From NCBI GenBank assembly GCA_042434945.1, contig CP170191.1, positions 2,728,001 through 2,792,000 on the forward strand: a stretch of 64,000 nucleotides of DNA, in the 5' to 3' direction. The notes beneath the pieces are model-generated. The model saw nothing but the letters and a program-made list of their open reading frames with translations, was not told the DNA's origin and searched no databases. The position numbers and the translations under genes are program-made. Positions 46,453 to 54,800 of this stretch are shown here, piece after piece. The DNA comes from Escherichia hormaechei_A. GTDB taxonomy: Bacteria > Pseudomonadota > Gammaproteobacteria > Enterobacterales > Enterobacteriaceae. Each line of letters starts with the position of its first letter. The first letter of the stretch is position 1.

Positions 46453-47832
46453 TTACGCCCCCTTCCAAAGCTCCACGCAGTTTCGGCCACGCCGTTTCGC
46501 GCCGTATAAGGCTTCATCCGCCGCCTGAATCAATCGCTCGTAATCGGGATGCCCGTTGAACATCGCAACGCCTATCGAGAGGGAGAGCGGGATAATATCG
46601 CCGGTTGGGGAGTTAACCTTGATTTTTTCCACCCGCCTGCGGATACGCTCGGCAATTCGCAGCGCGTCCACCTCTGAGATTTCCGTTAGCACAATCAGAA
46701 ATTCATCGCCGCCGTAGCGAAAAACGTAATCACAGGTTCGCACGTTGTCGTAGAACGCGCCGGAGACTTTTCGCAGGATCTCGTCCCCGGTATTGTGCCC
46801 CCAAGTATCGTTGATTTGTTTAAATTTGTCGACGTCAATCAGCAGCGTCGAGAGCTTTGTTCCCGCCCGGGTGGCGTGCAGGATTTCGCGTTTGAAGATG
46901 GTTGGCAGGAAACGGCGATTCAACAGGCGGGTCAGGACATCAACCCCCACCTCGTGTCGCGACACTTCGTCAAACAGTTCGCGCAAAAGCGTGATGATTT
47001 GCGAGAGGGTATTACGCATTCGCTGCAAGAATTTATCCCGCTGCGCTTTATCACTCAGACCCTGCCCTGCAAGACGGACCTCGTTAAAAAGGTCATCGAA
47101 TTCCTGAATCAGACGAGAGATATGACCGGCCTCAGCGATCCCGCTGAAGTAGTGCCGACCTTTATGGCTAAACCACAGTCCAAATTCAGACTGCCCCAGC
47201 GGCAGACTGTTGCCGATACTGGAATTAAGCGTGATCTTATACAGAAGCACCATTTCCCATGACAGCAGCGCCGCGGTCTGTCTCTCCTTCTCCTCTTCTG
47301 CGTTCTCCATTAAGGAAAAGATGCGATAATTTTCGTCCTCTTTCGCCGCATTGTTCTCGCTAAATACATAGGCCCGCGACATCACTTCCATGGCCAGATC
47401 GATACTGTTTATAGCGTAGTGATAAATATGCAGCTTCACCTCAGGCGAATGGGCGCTGGTAGTAATGACAGGTAACAGCAGCTTTTTCAGAACACGGAAG
47501 CCCATTTCAACTAAATCAACCGAAATACCAATACGGGCATGAACATCCGCAGCGCGCTGCTGCGCCCGCATCTGCTCTTCAACCTGCTCCACACGGCATG
47601 AGAGCACATCAATAAGCCAGCGACGAAGCGCCTCCTGAAGCTGCCTCTCCACCTGTTCGGTTGTCAGGAATTCAGCTGCCGATGGATCTGCCAGCACAAC
47701 ACGATAGAATTCAGCGACCAGGGGAGTTGCGTTGTCTCTGGCAAGCTCAGTCGCAAGCCGATGCACATCGGGATCGGTTTCATTAATCAGCTTCACCCAC
47801 TCTTCTTTCACCGTTTGCAGGTAGGTTTCCAT
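46453..47832 (-). CDS. dosC: Globin-coupled oxygen-sensing diguanylate cyclase (DosC type)
   Basis: This 459-aa protein has an N-terminal heme globin domain (about 1-155), a middle helical domain, and a C-terminal GGDEF domain (about 295-459). The distal Tyr is in VAEFYRVVL and the proximal heme His in ADVHARIGI. The active site reads RYGGDEFLIVL, so the cyclase should be competent. It would make c-di-GMP in response to oxygen binding. It is close to E. coli DosC throughout, but no dosP-type phosphodiesterase is beside it. Its 3' end is 13 bases from the convergent tRNA. ATG 47832 fits the GAAGG site; a GTG three codons earlier is less likely. Confidence 0.92.
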   Translation of the reverse strand: METYLQTVKEEWVKLINETDPDVHRLATELARDNATPLVAEFYRVVLADPSAAEFLTTEQVERQLQEALRRWLIDVLSCRVEQVEEQMRAQQRAADVHARIGISVDLVEMGFRVLKKLLLPVITTSAHSPEVKLHIYHYAINSIDLAMEVMSRAYVFSENNAAKEDENYRIFSLMENAEEEKERQTAALLSWEMVLLYKITLNSSIGNSLPLGQSEFGLWFSHKGRHYFSGIAEAGHISRLIQEFDDLFNEVRLAGQGLSDKAQRDKFLQRMRNTLSQIITLLRELFDEVSRHEVGVDVLTRLLNRRFLPTIFKREILHATRAGTKLSTLLIDVDKFKQINDTWGHNTGDEILRKVSGAFYDNVRTCDYVFRYGGDEFLIVLTEISEVDALRIAERIRRRVEKIKVNSPTGDIIPLSLSIGVAMFNGHPDYERLIQAADEALYGAKRRGRNCVELWKGA

Positions 47833-48103
47833 GGTCTGCACCTTCAGGAGACATGCGGGAACGCAGATTAAACAATAGCAAAATCAAACCACTCCGCAAT
47901 TGCCGCTTTTTTAAACAAAAACGAGTGATGGCTCATAATGTATAACGGTGCTACATTATGCCGCCCACCCAAGTCAGCAATGGCCAGGCAACGTCGTAAA
48001 GAACGGTAAAGCCTGCAACCATGACCTCGTCCTACGGTCTCAATGGCACGTGGTATCGCGAAGTCTGCGCTACCTTCACAGGCTTCACATAGGTTCCACT
48101 ATT

Positions 48104-49021
48104 TTGTCTCAATCCAAATTTCAGCGGGCGTTTCTGCACCCGCGCTACTGGTTTACATGGTTCGGCCTTGGCGTGCTTTGGCTGCTGGTTCAACTTCCAT
48201 ATCCCGTGATCCGTTTCCTGGGTTCTAAGCTCGGCAGCGCATCGCGTTACTTTCTTAAGCGTCGTGAATCCATTGCCCGAAAAAATCTCGAACTTTGCTT
48301 TCCGCATTACAATGCGCGGCAGCGCGAAACGCTGATTGCGGAAAACTTTAAATCTATCGGTATGGCGCTGCTTGAAACCGGTATGGCCTGGTTCTGGCCA
48401 GACGAGCGTGTCCGTAAATGGTTTGACGTGGAAGGCCTGGATAACCTGAAACGTGCCCAGATGCAAAACCGCGGCGTGATGGTTGTGGGTGTGCATTTTA
48501 TGTCGCTTGAGCTGGGCGGCCGCGTTATGGGTCTTTGTCAGCCGATGATGGCAACCTATCGCCCGCATAACAGCGCGCTGATGGAATGGGTACAAACGCG
48601 GGGCCGCATGCGTTCAAATAAGGCGATGATCAGCCGTAACAATCTGCGCGGTATGGTTGGCGCCCTGAAAAAAGGTGAAGCCGTCTGGTTTGCCCCGGAT
48701 CAGGACTACGGTCCTAAAGGCAGCAGTTTTGCCCCTTTCTTTGCGGTTAAAGATGTCGCTACGACGAACGGTACCTTTGTGATTTCACGTCTCTCAGGCG
48801 CCGCGATGTTGACGGTGACCATGGTCAGAAAAGCGGATAAGTCAGGCTATCGTCTGCATATCTCCCCAGAGATGGCGAACTATCCTGAAGATGAGAGTGA
48901 AGCCGCGACCTTTATCAATAAGGTGATTGAGTTTGAAATTATGCGTGCGCCTGAGCAGTATCTGTGGATGCACCGCCGCTTTAAAACCCGCCCCCTGGGC
49001 GAAGCCTCGCTCTATATCTGA
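48104..49021 (+). CDS. lpxP: Palmitoleoyl-ACP-dependent lipid A acyltransferase LpxP
   Basis: This 305-aa inner-membrane acyltransferase adds palmitoleate to lipid A in the cold in place of the LpxL laurate. It has one N-terminal hydrophobic helix, the catalytic H-x4-E motif in VGVHFMSLELGG (about 130) and the family region WFAPDQDYGPKGSSFAPFF. There is no ATG near the conserved N-terminus: alignment with E. coli (MFPQCKF) points to an ATT at 48101 or the TTG at 48104, with AGG at 48091-48093. The frame is open upstream to an ATG at 47948, but that extension is not conserved. Confidence 0.92.
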   Translation: MSQSKFQRAFLHPRYWFTWFGLGVLWLLVQLPYPVIRFLGSKLGSASRYFLKRRESIARKNLELCFPHYNARQRETLIAENFKSIGMALLETGMAWFWPDERVRKWFDVEGLDNLKRAQMQNRGVMVVGVHFMSLELGGRVMGLCQPMMATYRPHNSALMEWVQTRGRMRSNKAMISRNNLRGMVGALKKGEAVWFAPDQDYGPKGSSFAPFFAVKDVATTNGTFVISRLSGAAMLTVTMVRKADKSGYRLHISPEMANYPEDESEAATFINKVIEFEIMRAPEQYLWMHRRFKTRPLGEASLYI

Positions 49022-49030
49022 CCCCTTTCG

Positions 49031-49059
49031 AAGGTTAGTTTCGCTAAGAAACTAACCTT
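49031..49059 (+). terminator. lpxP terminator
   Basis: A 12-base perfect stem (AAGGTTAGTTTC / GAAACTAACCTT, loop GCTAA) followed by TTTTC starts 9 bases after the lpxP stop. Confidence 0.8.
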
Positions 49060-49380
49060 TTCAAACACCTGTAATCGCAGTGCGTAACGGCTTTTTTCGA
49101 CCGTCGCTCAACAGGCATTTATTGCGTACCGAAATCAAACTGTCGCCGTTCCACGACACTCGTAAGTGTAGGAAATTATTTAAAAAAATGCCTCTTGTCA
49201 CTCCTGAAATTTAGGCGTACATTAGCGCCGTCTGGCGACAGGAAAGCACAGAATTCAGAGCTGAAGTTAGCGACGTCACGGGATAATTCCGATTTCCCCT
49301 TTCGCATGATTTCAACTCTCTATACTCAGTTGGACTCTGTTTTTTTAATGCGTACCGGAAGATACGCGGAGCGATGAAAC
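49060..49380. other. lpxP-ypdK intergenic region
   Basis: There is no gene longer than the small ypdK here. A plausible sigma-70 promoter is at 49195-49223. It would give a leader of about 150 nt before ypdK, with a short inverted repeat (TGCGTACC / GGAAGATACGC) just before its ribosome site. Nothing else is recognised. Confidence 0.5.
49195..49223 (+). promoter_or_regulatory. Predicted sigma-70 promoter for ypdK
   Basis: TTGTCA (49195-49200) and TACATT (49218-49223) are separated by exactly 17 bases. The downstream terminator at 49469-49502 would give an RNA of roughly 270 nt. Confidence 0.5.
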
Positions 49381-49452
49381 GTGAAATATTTCTTTATGGG
49401 CATTTCGGTTATTGTTTTAGTTTGGGCCGGAACGTTTGCTCTGATGATCTAG
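49381..49452 (+). CDS. ypdK: Small membrane protein YpdK
   Basis: This 23-residue protein is almost entirely one hydrophobic helix, from MKYFFMGIS to WAGTFALMI, and matches the E. coli small inner-membrane protein YpdK in length, position and most residues. The start is GTG at 49381, preceded by GGAG at about 49369. The function is unknown. It is easily missed by gene finders because of its size. It is followed by a strong terminator shared with alaC. Confidence 0.85.
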   Translation: MKYFFMGISVIVLVWAGTFALMI

Positions 49453-49468
49453 TTAAGAAAATGCAGTC

Positions 49469-49502
49469 AAAAAAACAGGCGCCGTTGGCGCCTGTTTTTT
49501 TT
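49469..49502. terminator. Bidirectional terminator ypdK / alaC
   Basis: The stem CAGGCGCC / GGCGCCTG with loop GTT is flanked by six As and eight Ts. It serves the rightward ypdK RNA and the leftward alaC. Confidence 0.9.
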
Positions 49503-49510
49503 GTTGTCCG

Positions 49511-50746
49511 TTACGACTCGGGTTGTTCCGCAACGCTCTTCGCTGCAAGCAGGCCATCCGCGCGGAACATCGCTTTTAATCCCTCTGATGCCTGACGAAT
49601 ACGGTCGCGGTTTTCAATCAGTGCAAAGCGAACATGCGTATCACCATAGTCGCCAAAGCCAATCCCCGGCGAGACACAAACCTTCGCTTCGTTAAGGAGC
49701 TTCTTGGCAAATTCCAGCGATCCCATGGCCGCATATGGTTCCGGGATTTTCGCCCAGACATACATCGAAGCCTTCGGCATTTCAACCATCCAGCCCGCTT
49801 CATGCAGCCCTTTAACCAATACATCACGGCGGCGTTTGTACTGTTCGGCAATGTCGCGCACGCACTGTTGATCGCCCTCCAGCGCCGCAATCGCCGCCAC
49901 CTGCAACGGCGTAAAGGTGCCGTAATCGTGATAGCTTTTAATACGAGCCAGGGCGCTGACCAGCGTTTTGTTGCCAACCATAAAGCCGATACGCCAGCCC
50001 GCCATGTTGTAGCTTTTCGACAGCGTAAAGAACTCGACTGCCACATCGCGTGCACCCGGTACCTGCATAATTGACGGCGCTTTCCAGCCATCGTAGACGA
50101 TATCGGCATAGGCCAGGTCATGGACCACCAGCACATCGTAGCGTTTCGCCAGCGCCACTACTTTTTCGAAGAACTCCAGTTCCACGCATTGCGCGGTTGG
50201 GTTTGACGGGAAGCCGAGGATCATCATCTTCGGTTTCGGATAACTTTCACGAATGGCTCGCTCCAGTTCGTTGAAGAAATCGACACCTTCCACCAGCGGC
50301 ACTGAGCGTACCTGCGCCCCGGCAATCACCGCGCCATAAATATGGATCGGGTAACTTGGATTCGGCACCAGCACCGTGTCACCATGATCCAGCGTCGCCA
50401 GCATCAGATGCGCCAGGCCCTCTTTCGAACCAATAGTGACGATGGCTTCTGATTCCGGGTCGATTTCAACGTCGTAGCGATCCTGATACCAGCGGGAAAT
50501 GGCGCGACGTAACCGCGGAATGCCGCGTGAAGTGGAGTAACCATGCGTGTCCGGGCGCTGGGCCACAGTACATAATTTTTCGACGATATGCGGCGGAGTC
50601 GCACCGTCCGGGTTACCCATGCTGAAATCGATAATATCTTCGCCGCGCCGACGCGCAGCCATTTTCAGTTCAGCGGTGATGTTAAAAACGTAGGGCGGGA
50701 GACGATCAATGCGCGTAAAGCGACGTTCAGGGCGAGTGTCAGCCAT
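49511..50746 (-). CDS. alaC: Glutamate-pyruvate aminotransferase AlaC
   Basis: This 411-aa class I aminotransferase is a main alanine-forming enzyme with AlaA. The PLP lysine is in FFTLSKSYNMAGWRIGF (about residue 250), with NPTAQC before it and the substrate Arg in HVRFALIEN. By recall residues up to about RDRIRQA equal K-12 with few changes, but the last ~30 (SEGLKAMFRADGLLAAKS and on) differ. A strain junction therefore lies near 49590. The frame is intact. Confidence 0.96.
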   Translation of the reverse strand: MADTRPERRFTRIDRLPPYVFNITAELKMAARRRGEDIIDFSMGNPDGATPPHIVEKLCTVAQRPDTHGYSTSRGIPRLRRAISRWYQDRYDVEIDPESEAIVTIGSKEGLAHLMLATLDHGDTVLVPNPSYPIHIYGAVIAGAQVRSVPLVEGVDFFNELERAIRESYPKPKMMILGFPSNPTAQCVELEFFEKVVALAKRYDVLVVHDLAYADIVYDGWKAPSIMQVPGARDVAVEFFTLSKSYNMAGWRIGFMVGNKTLVSALARIKSYHDYGTFTPLQVAAIAALEGDQQCVRDIAEQYKRRRDVLVKGLHEAGWMVEMPKASMYVWAKIPEPYAAMGSLEFAKKLLNEAKVCVSPGIGFGDYGDTHVRFALIENRDRIRQASEGLKAMFRADGLLAAKSVAEQPES

Positions 50747-51121
50747 AATTTCCTCAGATTAACGTTAGCGCCCGGACCGTCCGAGCGACGCTGCCACGAT
50801 GGTGGCTGTTTTGAAAATAGCCTGATTAATTTCTGTCTGTCCAGCGTTTTAGAACATTTTATTAATGACGTTAAATGAGGAACTCTGCTTTAAAAACAGG
50901 AAATTTATCTGCGCTAACAAGAAAATTACCACTCATTTTATTAACATAATAATTTCAATAAATTTACTAACCAGAAGTGCATTATCAAGAGATGCATTGC
51001 TAATACACCATTTATCTATCAATCCCCTTTTAAAATTGTGGTTTTTCCTCAAAAACGGCCTGCTGGTCATCAGCCTTCAGGTTACCTATCATAGAGGTTT
51101 AATCCTTATTCAGAGTCACCC
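50747..51121. other. alaC-pyrS divergent intergenic region
   Basis: This 375-base AT-rich region should hold both promoters. I see no tRNA, no repeat and no convincing small gene in it. The stretch from about 50870 to 51060 is notably AT-rich. Confidence 0.5.
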
Positions 51122-52819
51122 GTGCACGAAATATTCAACATGCTGCTGGCGGTCTTCGATCGGGCAGCGTTAATGCTTATCTGCCTGTTCTTTCTCATCC
51201 GTATCCGCCTGTTTCGCGAACTGTTGCACAAGTCGGCGCACTCCCCAAAAGAATTGCTCGCCGTTACCGCCATTTTCTCGCTGTTCGCCCTGTTCAGCAC
51301 CTGGTCCGGCGTTCCCGTAGAAGGCTCGCTGGTGAACGTACGTATTATCGCGGTGATGTCCGGCGGGATTCTGTTTGGCCCGTGGGTAGGCATCATTACC
51401 GGCGTGATTGCGGGTATTCACCGGTATTTAATTGATATCGGCGGCGTGACGGCGATCCCCTGCTTTATCACCAGCATTCTGGCGGGTTGTATATCGGGCT
51501 GGATCAACCTGAAAATCCCCAAAGCACAGCGCTGGCGCGTCGGTATTCTCGGCGGCATGTTGTGTGAGACGTTGACCATGATTCTGGTAATTGTCTGGGC
51601 ACCAACTACCGCGTTGGGGATCGATATCGTCTCTAAAATCGGCATTCCAATGATCCTCGGTAGCGTCTGTATCGGCTTTATTGTGCTTCTGGTGCAAAGC
51701 GTTGAGGGCGAAAAAGAGGCCAGCGCCGCGCGGCAGGCCAAGCTGGCGCTGGATATCGCCAACAAAACGCTACCGCTGTTTCGCCATGTCAATAGCGAGT
51801 CATTACGCAAGGTCTGCGAAATTATCCGCGATGACATTCACGCCGATGCGGTGGCGATTACTAATACCGATCATGTGCTGGCCTATGTTGGCGTGGGTGA
51901 ACATAACTATCAGAATGGCGATGACTTCATTAGCCCGACTACCCGTCAGGCGATGAATTACGGAAAAATCATCATTAAAAACAATGATGAAGCCCACCGC
52001 ACACCAGAGATTCATTCCATGCTGGTGATCCCATTGTGGGAGAAAGGGGTCGTGACCGGAACGCTGAAAATTTACTACTGCCACGCGCATCAGATCACCT
52101 CGTCATTACAGGAAATGGCGGTCGGTCTGTCGCAAATCATCTCCACGCAACTGGAGGTTTCACGCGCCGAGCAGCTACGTGAAATGGCAAATAAGGCAGA
52201 GCTTCGCGCCCTGCAAAGCAAAATTAATCCCCATTTTCTGTTTAACGCTCTGAACGCTATTTCATCGTCAATCCGTCTGAATCCGGATACCGCTCGCCAG
52301 TTGATCTTTAATCTGTCGCGTTATCTGCGCTATAACATTGAATTAAAAGACGATGAGCAAATCGATATCAAAAAAGAGCTGTATCAAATTAAAGACTATA
52401 TTGCCATTGAGCAGGCCCGCTTTGGTGACAAGCTGACGGTTATCTATGATATTGATGAAGAGGTGAATTGCTGCATTCCCAGCCTGCTGATCCAGCCGTT
52501 GGTGGAGAACGCCATTGTCCACGGTATTCAGCCTTGCAAAGGTAAAGGCGTTGTCACCATCAGCGTTGCAGAGTGCGGAAATCGGGTACGCATTGCGGTG
52601 CGAGATACCGGGCACGGCATCGATCCAAAGGTGATTGAGCGGGTCGAAGCGAATGAAATGCCGGGCAATAAAATTGGCCTGCTGAATGTCCATCATCGCG
52701 TGAAGTTATTGTATGGCGAGGGGCTGCATATCCGCCGCCTGGAGCCGGGGACGGAAATTGCGTTTTACATTCCTAACCAACGCACCCCAGTCGCCTCACA
52801 GGCTACGTTATTGCTTTGA
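51122..52819 (+). CDS. pyrS: Pyruvate-sensing histidine kinase PyrS (YpdA)
   Basis: This 565-aa LytS-type sensor kinase has an N-terminal 5TMR-LYT membrane domain (with the [16 protein letters not shown] and [11 protein letters not shown] signatures), then a GAF domain (about 215-345), then the His_kinase/HATPase region. The phospho-acceptor is in [16 protein letters not shown] (His at about 371), and the ATP-binding N and G boxes are NAIVHGIQP and DTGHGID. In E. coli PyrSR responds to external pyruvate and activates yhjX. GTG start at 51122. pyrR starts 14 bases downstream. Confidence 0.96.
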
Positions 52820-52833
52820 GCCGGAGTGATATT

Positions 52834-53568
52834 GTGAAAGTCATCATTGTTGAAGACGAATTCCTGGCACAACAGGAACTGAGCTGGCTAATTAAAGAGC
52901 ACAGCCAGATGGAGATTGTCGGCACCTTTGACGACGGTCTGGACGTGTTGAAGTTTTTGCAGCATAACCGCGTCGACGCCATTTTTCTGGATATCAATAT
53001 TCCGTCGCTGGATGGCGTGTTGCTGGCGCAAAACATCAGCCAGTTCGCCCATAAACCGTTTATTGTGTTCATCACCGCGTGGAAAGAACATGCGGTAGAA
53101 GCGTTTGAACTGGAGGCGTTTGACTACATTCTCAAACCGTATCAGGAGTCACGTATTACCGGGATGCTGCAAAAACTGGAAGCGGCCTGGCAACAACAGC
53201 AGACCAGCAGTACGCCTGCCGCGACGGTAACGCGTGAGAATGACACCATTAATCTGGTGAAAGATGAGCGAATAATCGTCACGCCAATTAACGATATCTA
53301 TTACGCCGAAGCGCACGAGAAAATGACCTTTGTCTATACGCGGCGTGAATCCTACGTAATGCCGATGAACATTACCGAATTTTGCAGCAAACTGCCGCCG
53401 TCGCATTTTTTCCGCTGCCATCGCTCATTTTGTGTCAATCTGAACAAAATACGCGAAATCGAACCGTGGTTTAATAACACCTACATTCTGCGACTGAAAG
53501 ATCTGGATTTTGAAGTGCCGGTCAGCCGCAGCAAAGTGAAAGAATTTCGCCAGTTAATGCACCTGTAG
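52834..53568 (+). CDS. pyrR: LytTR response regulator PyrR (YpdB)
   Basis: This 244-aa response regulator has a receiver domain (about 1-120; phospho-acceptor Asp in DAIFLDINIPSLDG, acidic pair VEDEF at the start, Lys in YILKPYQ) and a C-terminal LytTR DNA-binding domain (about 140-244; FFRCHRSFCVNLNKI). GTG start at 52834 with GGAG upstream. In E. coli ypdC and the fry PTS genes follow; here glk is next, convergent and only 35 bases away. Confidence 0.96.
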   Translation: MKVIIVEDEFLAQQELSWLIKEHSQMEIVGTFDDGLDVLKFLQHNRVDAIFLDINIPSLDGVLLAQNISQFAHKPFIVFITAWKEHAVEAFELEAFDYILKPYQESRITGMLQKLEAAWQQQQTSSTPAATVTRENDTINLVKDERIIVTPINDIYYAEAHEKMTFVYTRRESYVMPMNITEFCSKLPPSHFFRCHRSFCVNLNKIREIEPWFNNTYILRLKDLDFEVPVSRSKVKEFRQLMHL

Positions 53569-53572
53569 CGCG

Positions 53573-53596
53573 TTCCCTCTCCCGCAGGAGAGGGGA
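53573..53596. repeat. Short palindromic repeat, related to copies 1 and 2
   Basis: TTCCCTCTCCCGCAGGAGAG plus GGGAA forms a near-perfect inverted repeat between pyrR and glk and can serve as a terminator-like hairpin for both. It resembles the second half of the repeats at 12630 and 32632. Confidence 0.65.
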
Positions 53597-53603
53597 ATGA
53601 GCG

Positions 53604-54568
53604 TCAGAGAATCTGACCGAGTACCTGACGCAGATGCGCGCCGGAGCCCAGTAAGCCTGGGTTATCGTGGACAATCAGGTAAACAGGAATATCATGGACA
53701 TATCTTTAAAGCGCCCTTTATCTTCAAATGCGGCACGGAAACCGGAGGCTTTGAAGAACTCAAGGAAGCGCGGCACGATACCGCCCGCAATAAACACGCC
53801 GCCAAATGTCCCGAGATTGAGCGCCAGATTGCCGCCAAAACGGCCCATAATGACGCAAAACAGCGACAATGCGCGGCGGCAATCGGTGCAGCTGTCAGCC
53901 AGCGCGCGTTCGGTAATATCTTTTGGCTTGAGATTTTCTGGCAGGCGGTTGTCAGCTTTCACAATTGCGCGATACAAATTCACCAGCCCAGGGCCAGAAA
54001 GCACGCGCTCCGCCGAAACATGACCAATTTCCGCACGCAATATTTCGAGGATAATGGCCTCTTCTTCACTATTCGGCGCAAAATCAACGTGACCGCCTTC
54101 GCCTGGCAAGCTTACCCAACGCTTATCGACATGGACCAGATGCGCAACCCCCAGCCCCGTTCCGGCACCGTAAACCGCAATAGGCTTACCTTCGACCGGT
54201 TCTGCGCCACCAAACTGAATCAGATGCTCTTTTTTCAGCATCGGGATCGCCATCGATACAGCGGTAAAATCGTTAATAATTTCCAGATGGCTAAAACCGA
54301 GATTCTTTTTCATTTCGGCAATTGAGAACGCCCAGGTATGGTTGGTCATCGCCACCCAGTCACCGGTAATTGGGCAAGCGATGGCAATACAGCCGTCTTT
54401 CACCTCGACCTTATGTTCTTCAAGATAAACGCGAATGACCGCTTCGAGGCTGGGGTAATCAAGCCCTGAATAGGTCTTAGCCTGCGAGATTTCACCACTG
54501 GCAATATCACACAGAGCAAGACGTGCGTTGGTGCCGCCCACATCACCGACTAATGCATACTTTGTCAT
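53604..54568 (-). pseudogene. glk: glk, glucokinase, frameshifted near its 3' end
   Basis: Glucokinase phosphorylates free intracellular glucose. The ATP-binding DVGGTNARLALCD, AYGAGTGLGVAHL and LPGEGGHVDF motifs are intact and equal K-12 by recall. At about 53700-53706 the coding strand reads TTTAAAGATATG where TTTAAAGAATATG is expected. One base is lost, and the frame closes at 53675 after about 10 wrong residues. Restoring it gives the normal end (VYLIVHDNPGLLGSG to GQIL) at a TGA at 53604-53606 and exactly 321 aa. The restored tail has LRQVLGQIL where K-12 has LRQTLGHIL, so the lesion sits at a strain junction. Loss of about 31 residues would probably destabilise the enzyme. Confidence 0.88.
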
Positions 54569-54800
54569 TCTTCAACTGCTCCGCTAAAGTCAAAATAATT
54601 CTTTCTCACACTGTAAATACCTGGGGGCATAACAACAACGCCGGAAAGGCAGGCTCCCTGTAAATATCGATCTGGGTCACACAATTACTTTATCGTTTCA
54701 GCACCAATTGCAGCGATGCCTTTTTGCAAGCTGGGCAAACTAAGTATCTGACCCCGCATAAGGAATAGAACATGCTCCATCCGCGAGCCAGAACCATGTT
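53700..54800. other. E. coli-like block F (glk, start of yfeO)
   Basis: Glk up to the frameshift, its upstream region and possibly the first dozen residues of YfeO (MLHPRARTMLLL) match K-12 by recall. It is separated from block E by only about 130 bases of different sequence. Confidence 0.5.

Larger units (their letters stand above)
49590..53568. other. E. coli-like block E (alaC to pyrR)
   Basis: Most of AlaC and all of PyrS and PyrR agree with K-12 by recall. The right edge is at or just after the pyrR stop, where a backbone-type palindromic repeat begins. Confidence 0.55.

Noticed and set aside
47948..48103. 52-codon upstream extension of lpxP
   Set aside because: It is not conserved in LpxP. 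The sequence looks like an untranslated leader, and the protein fold starts at about 48101.
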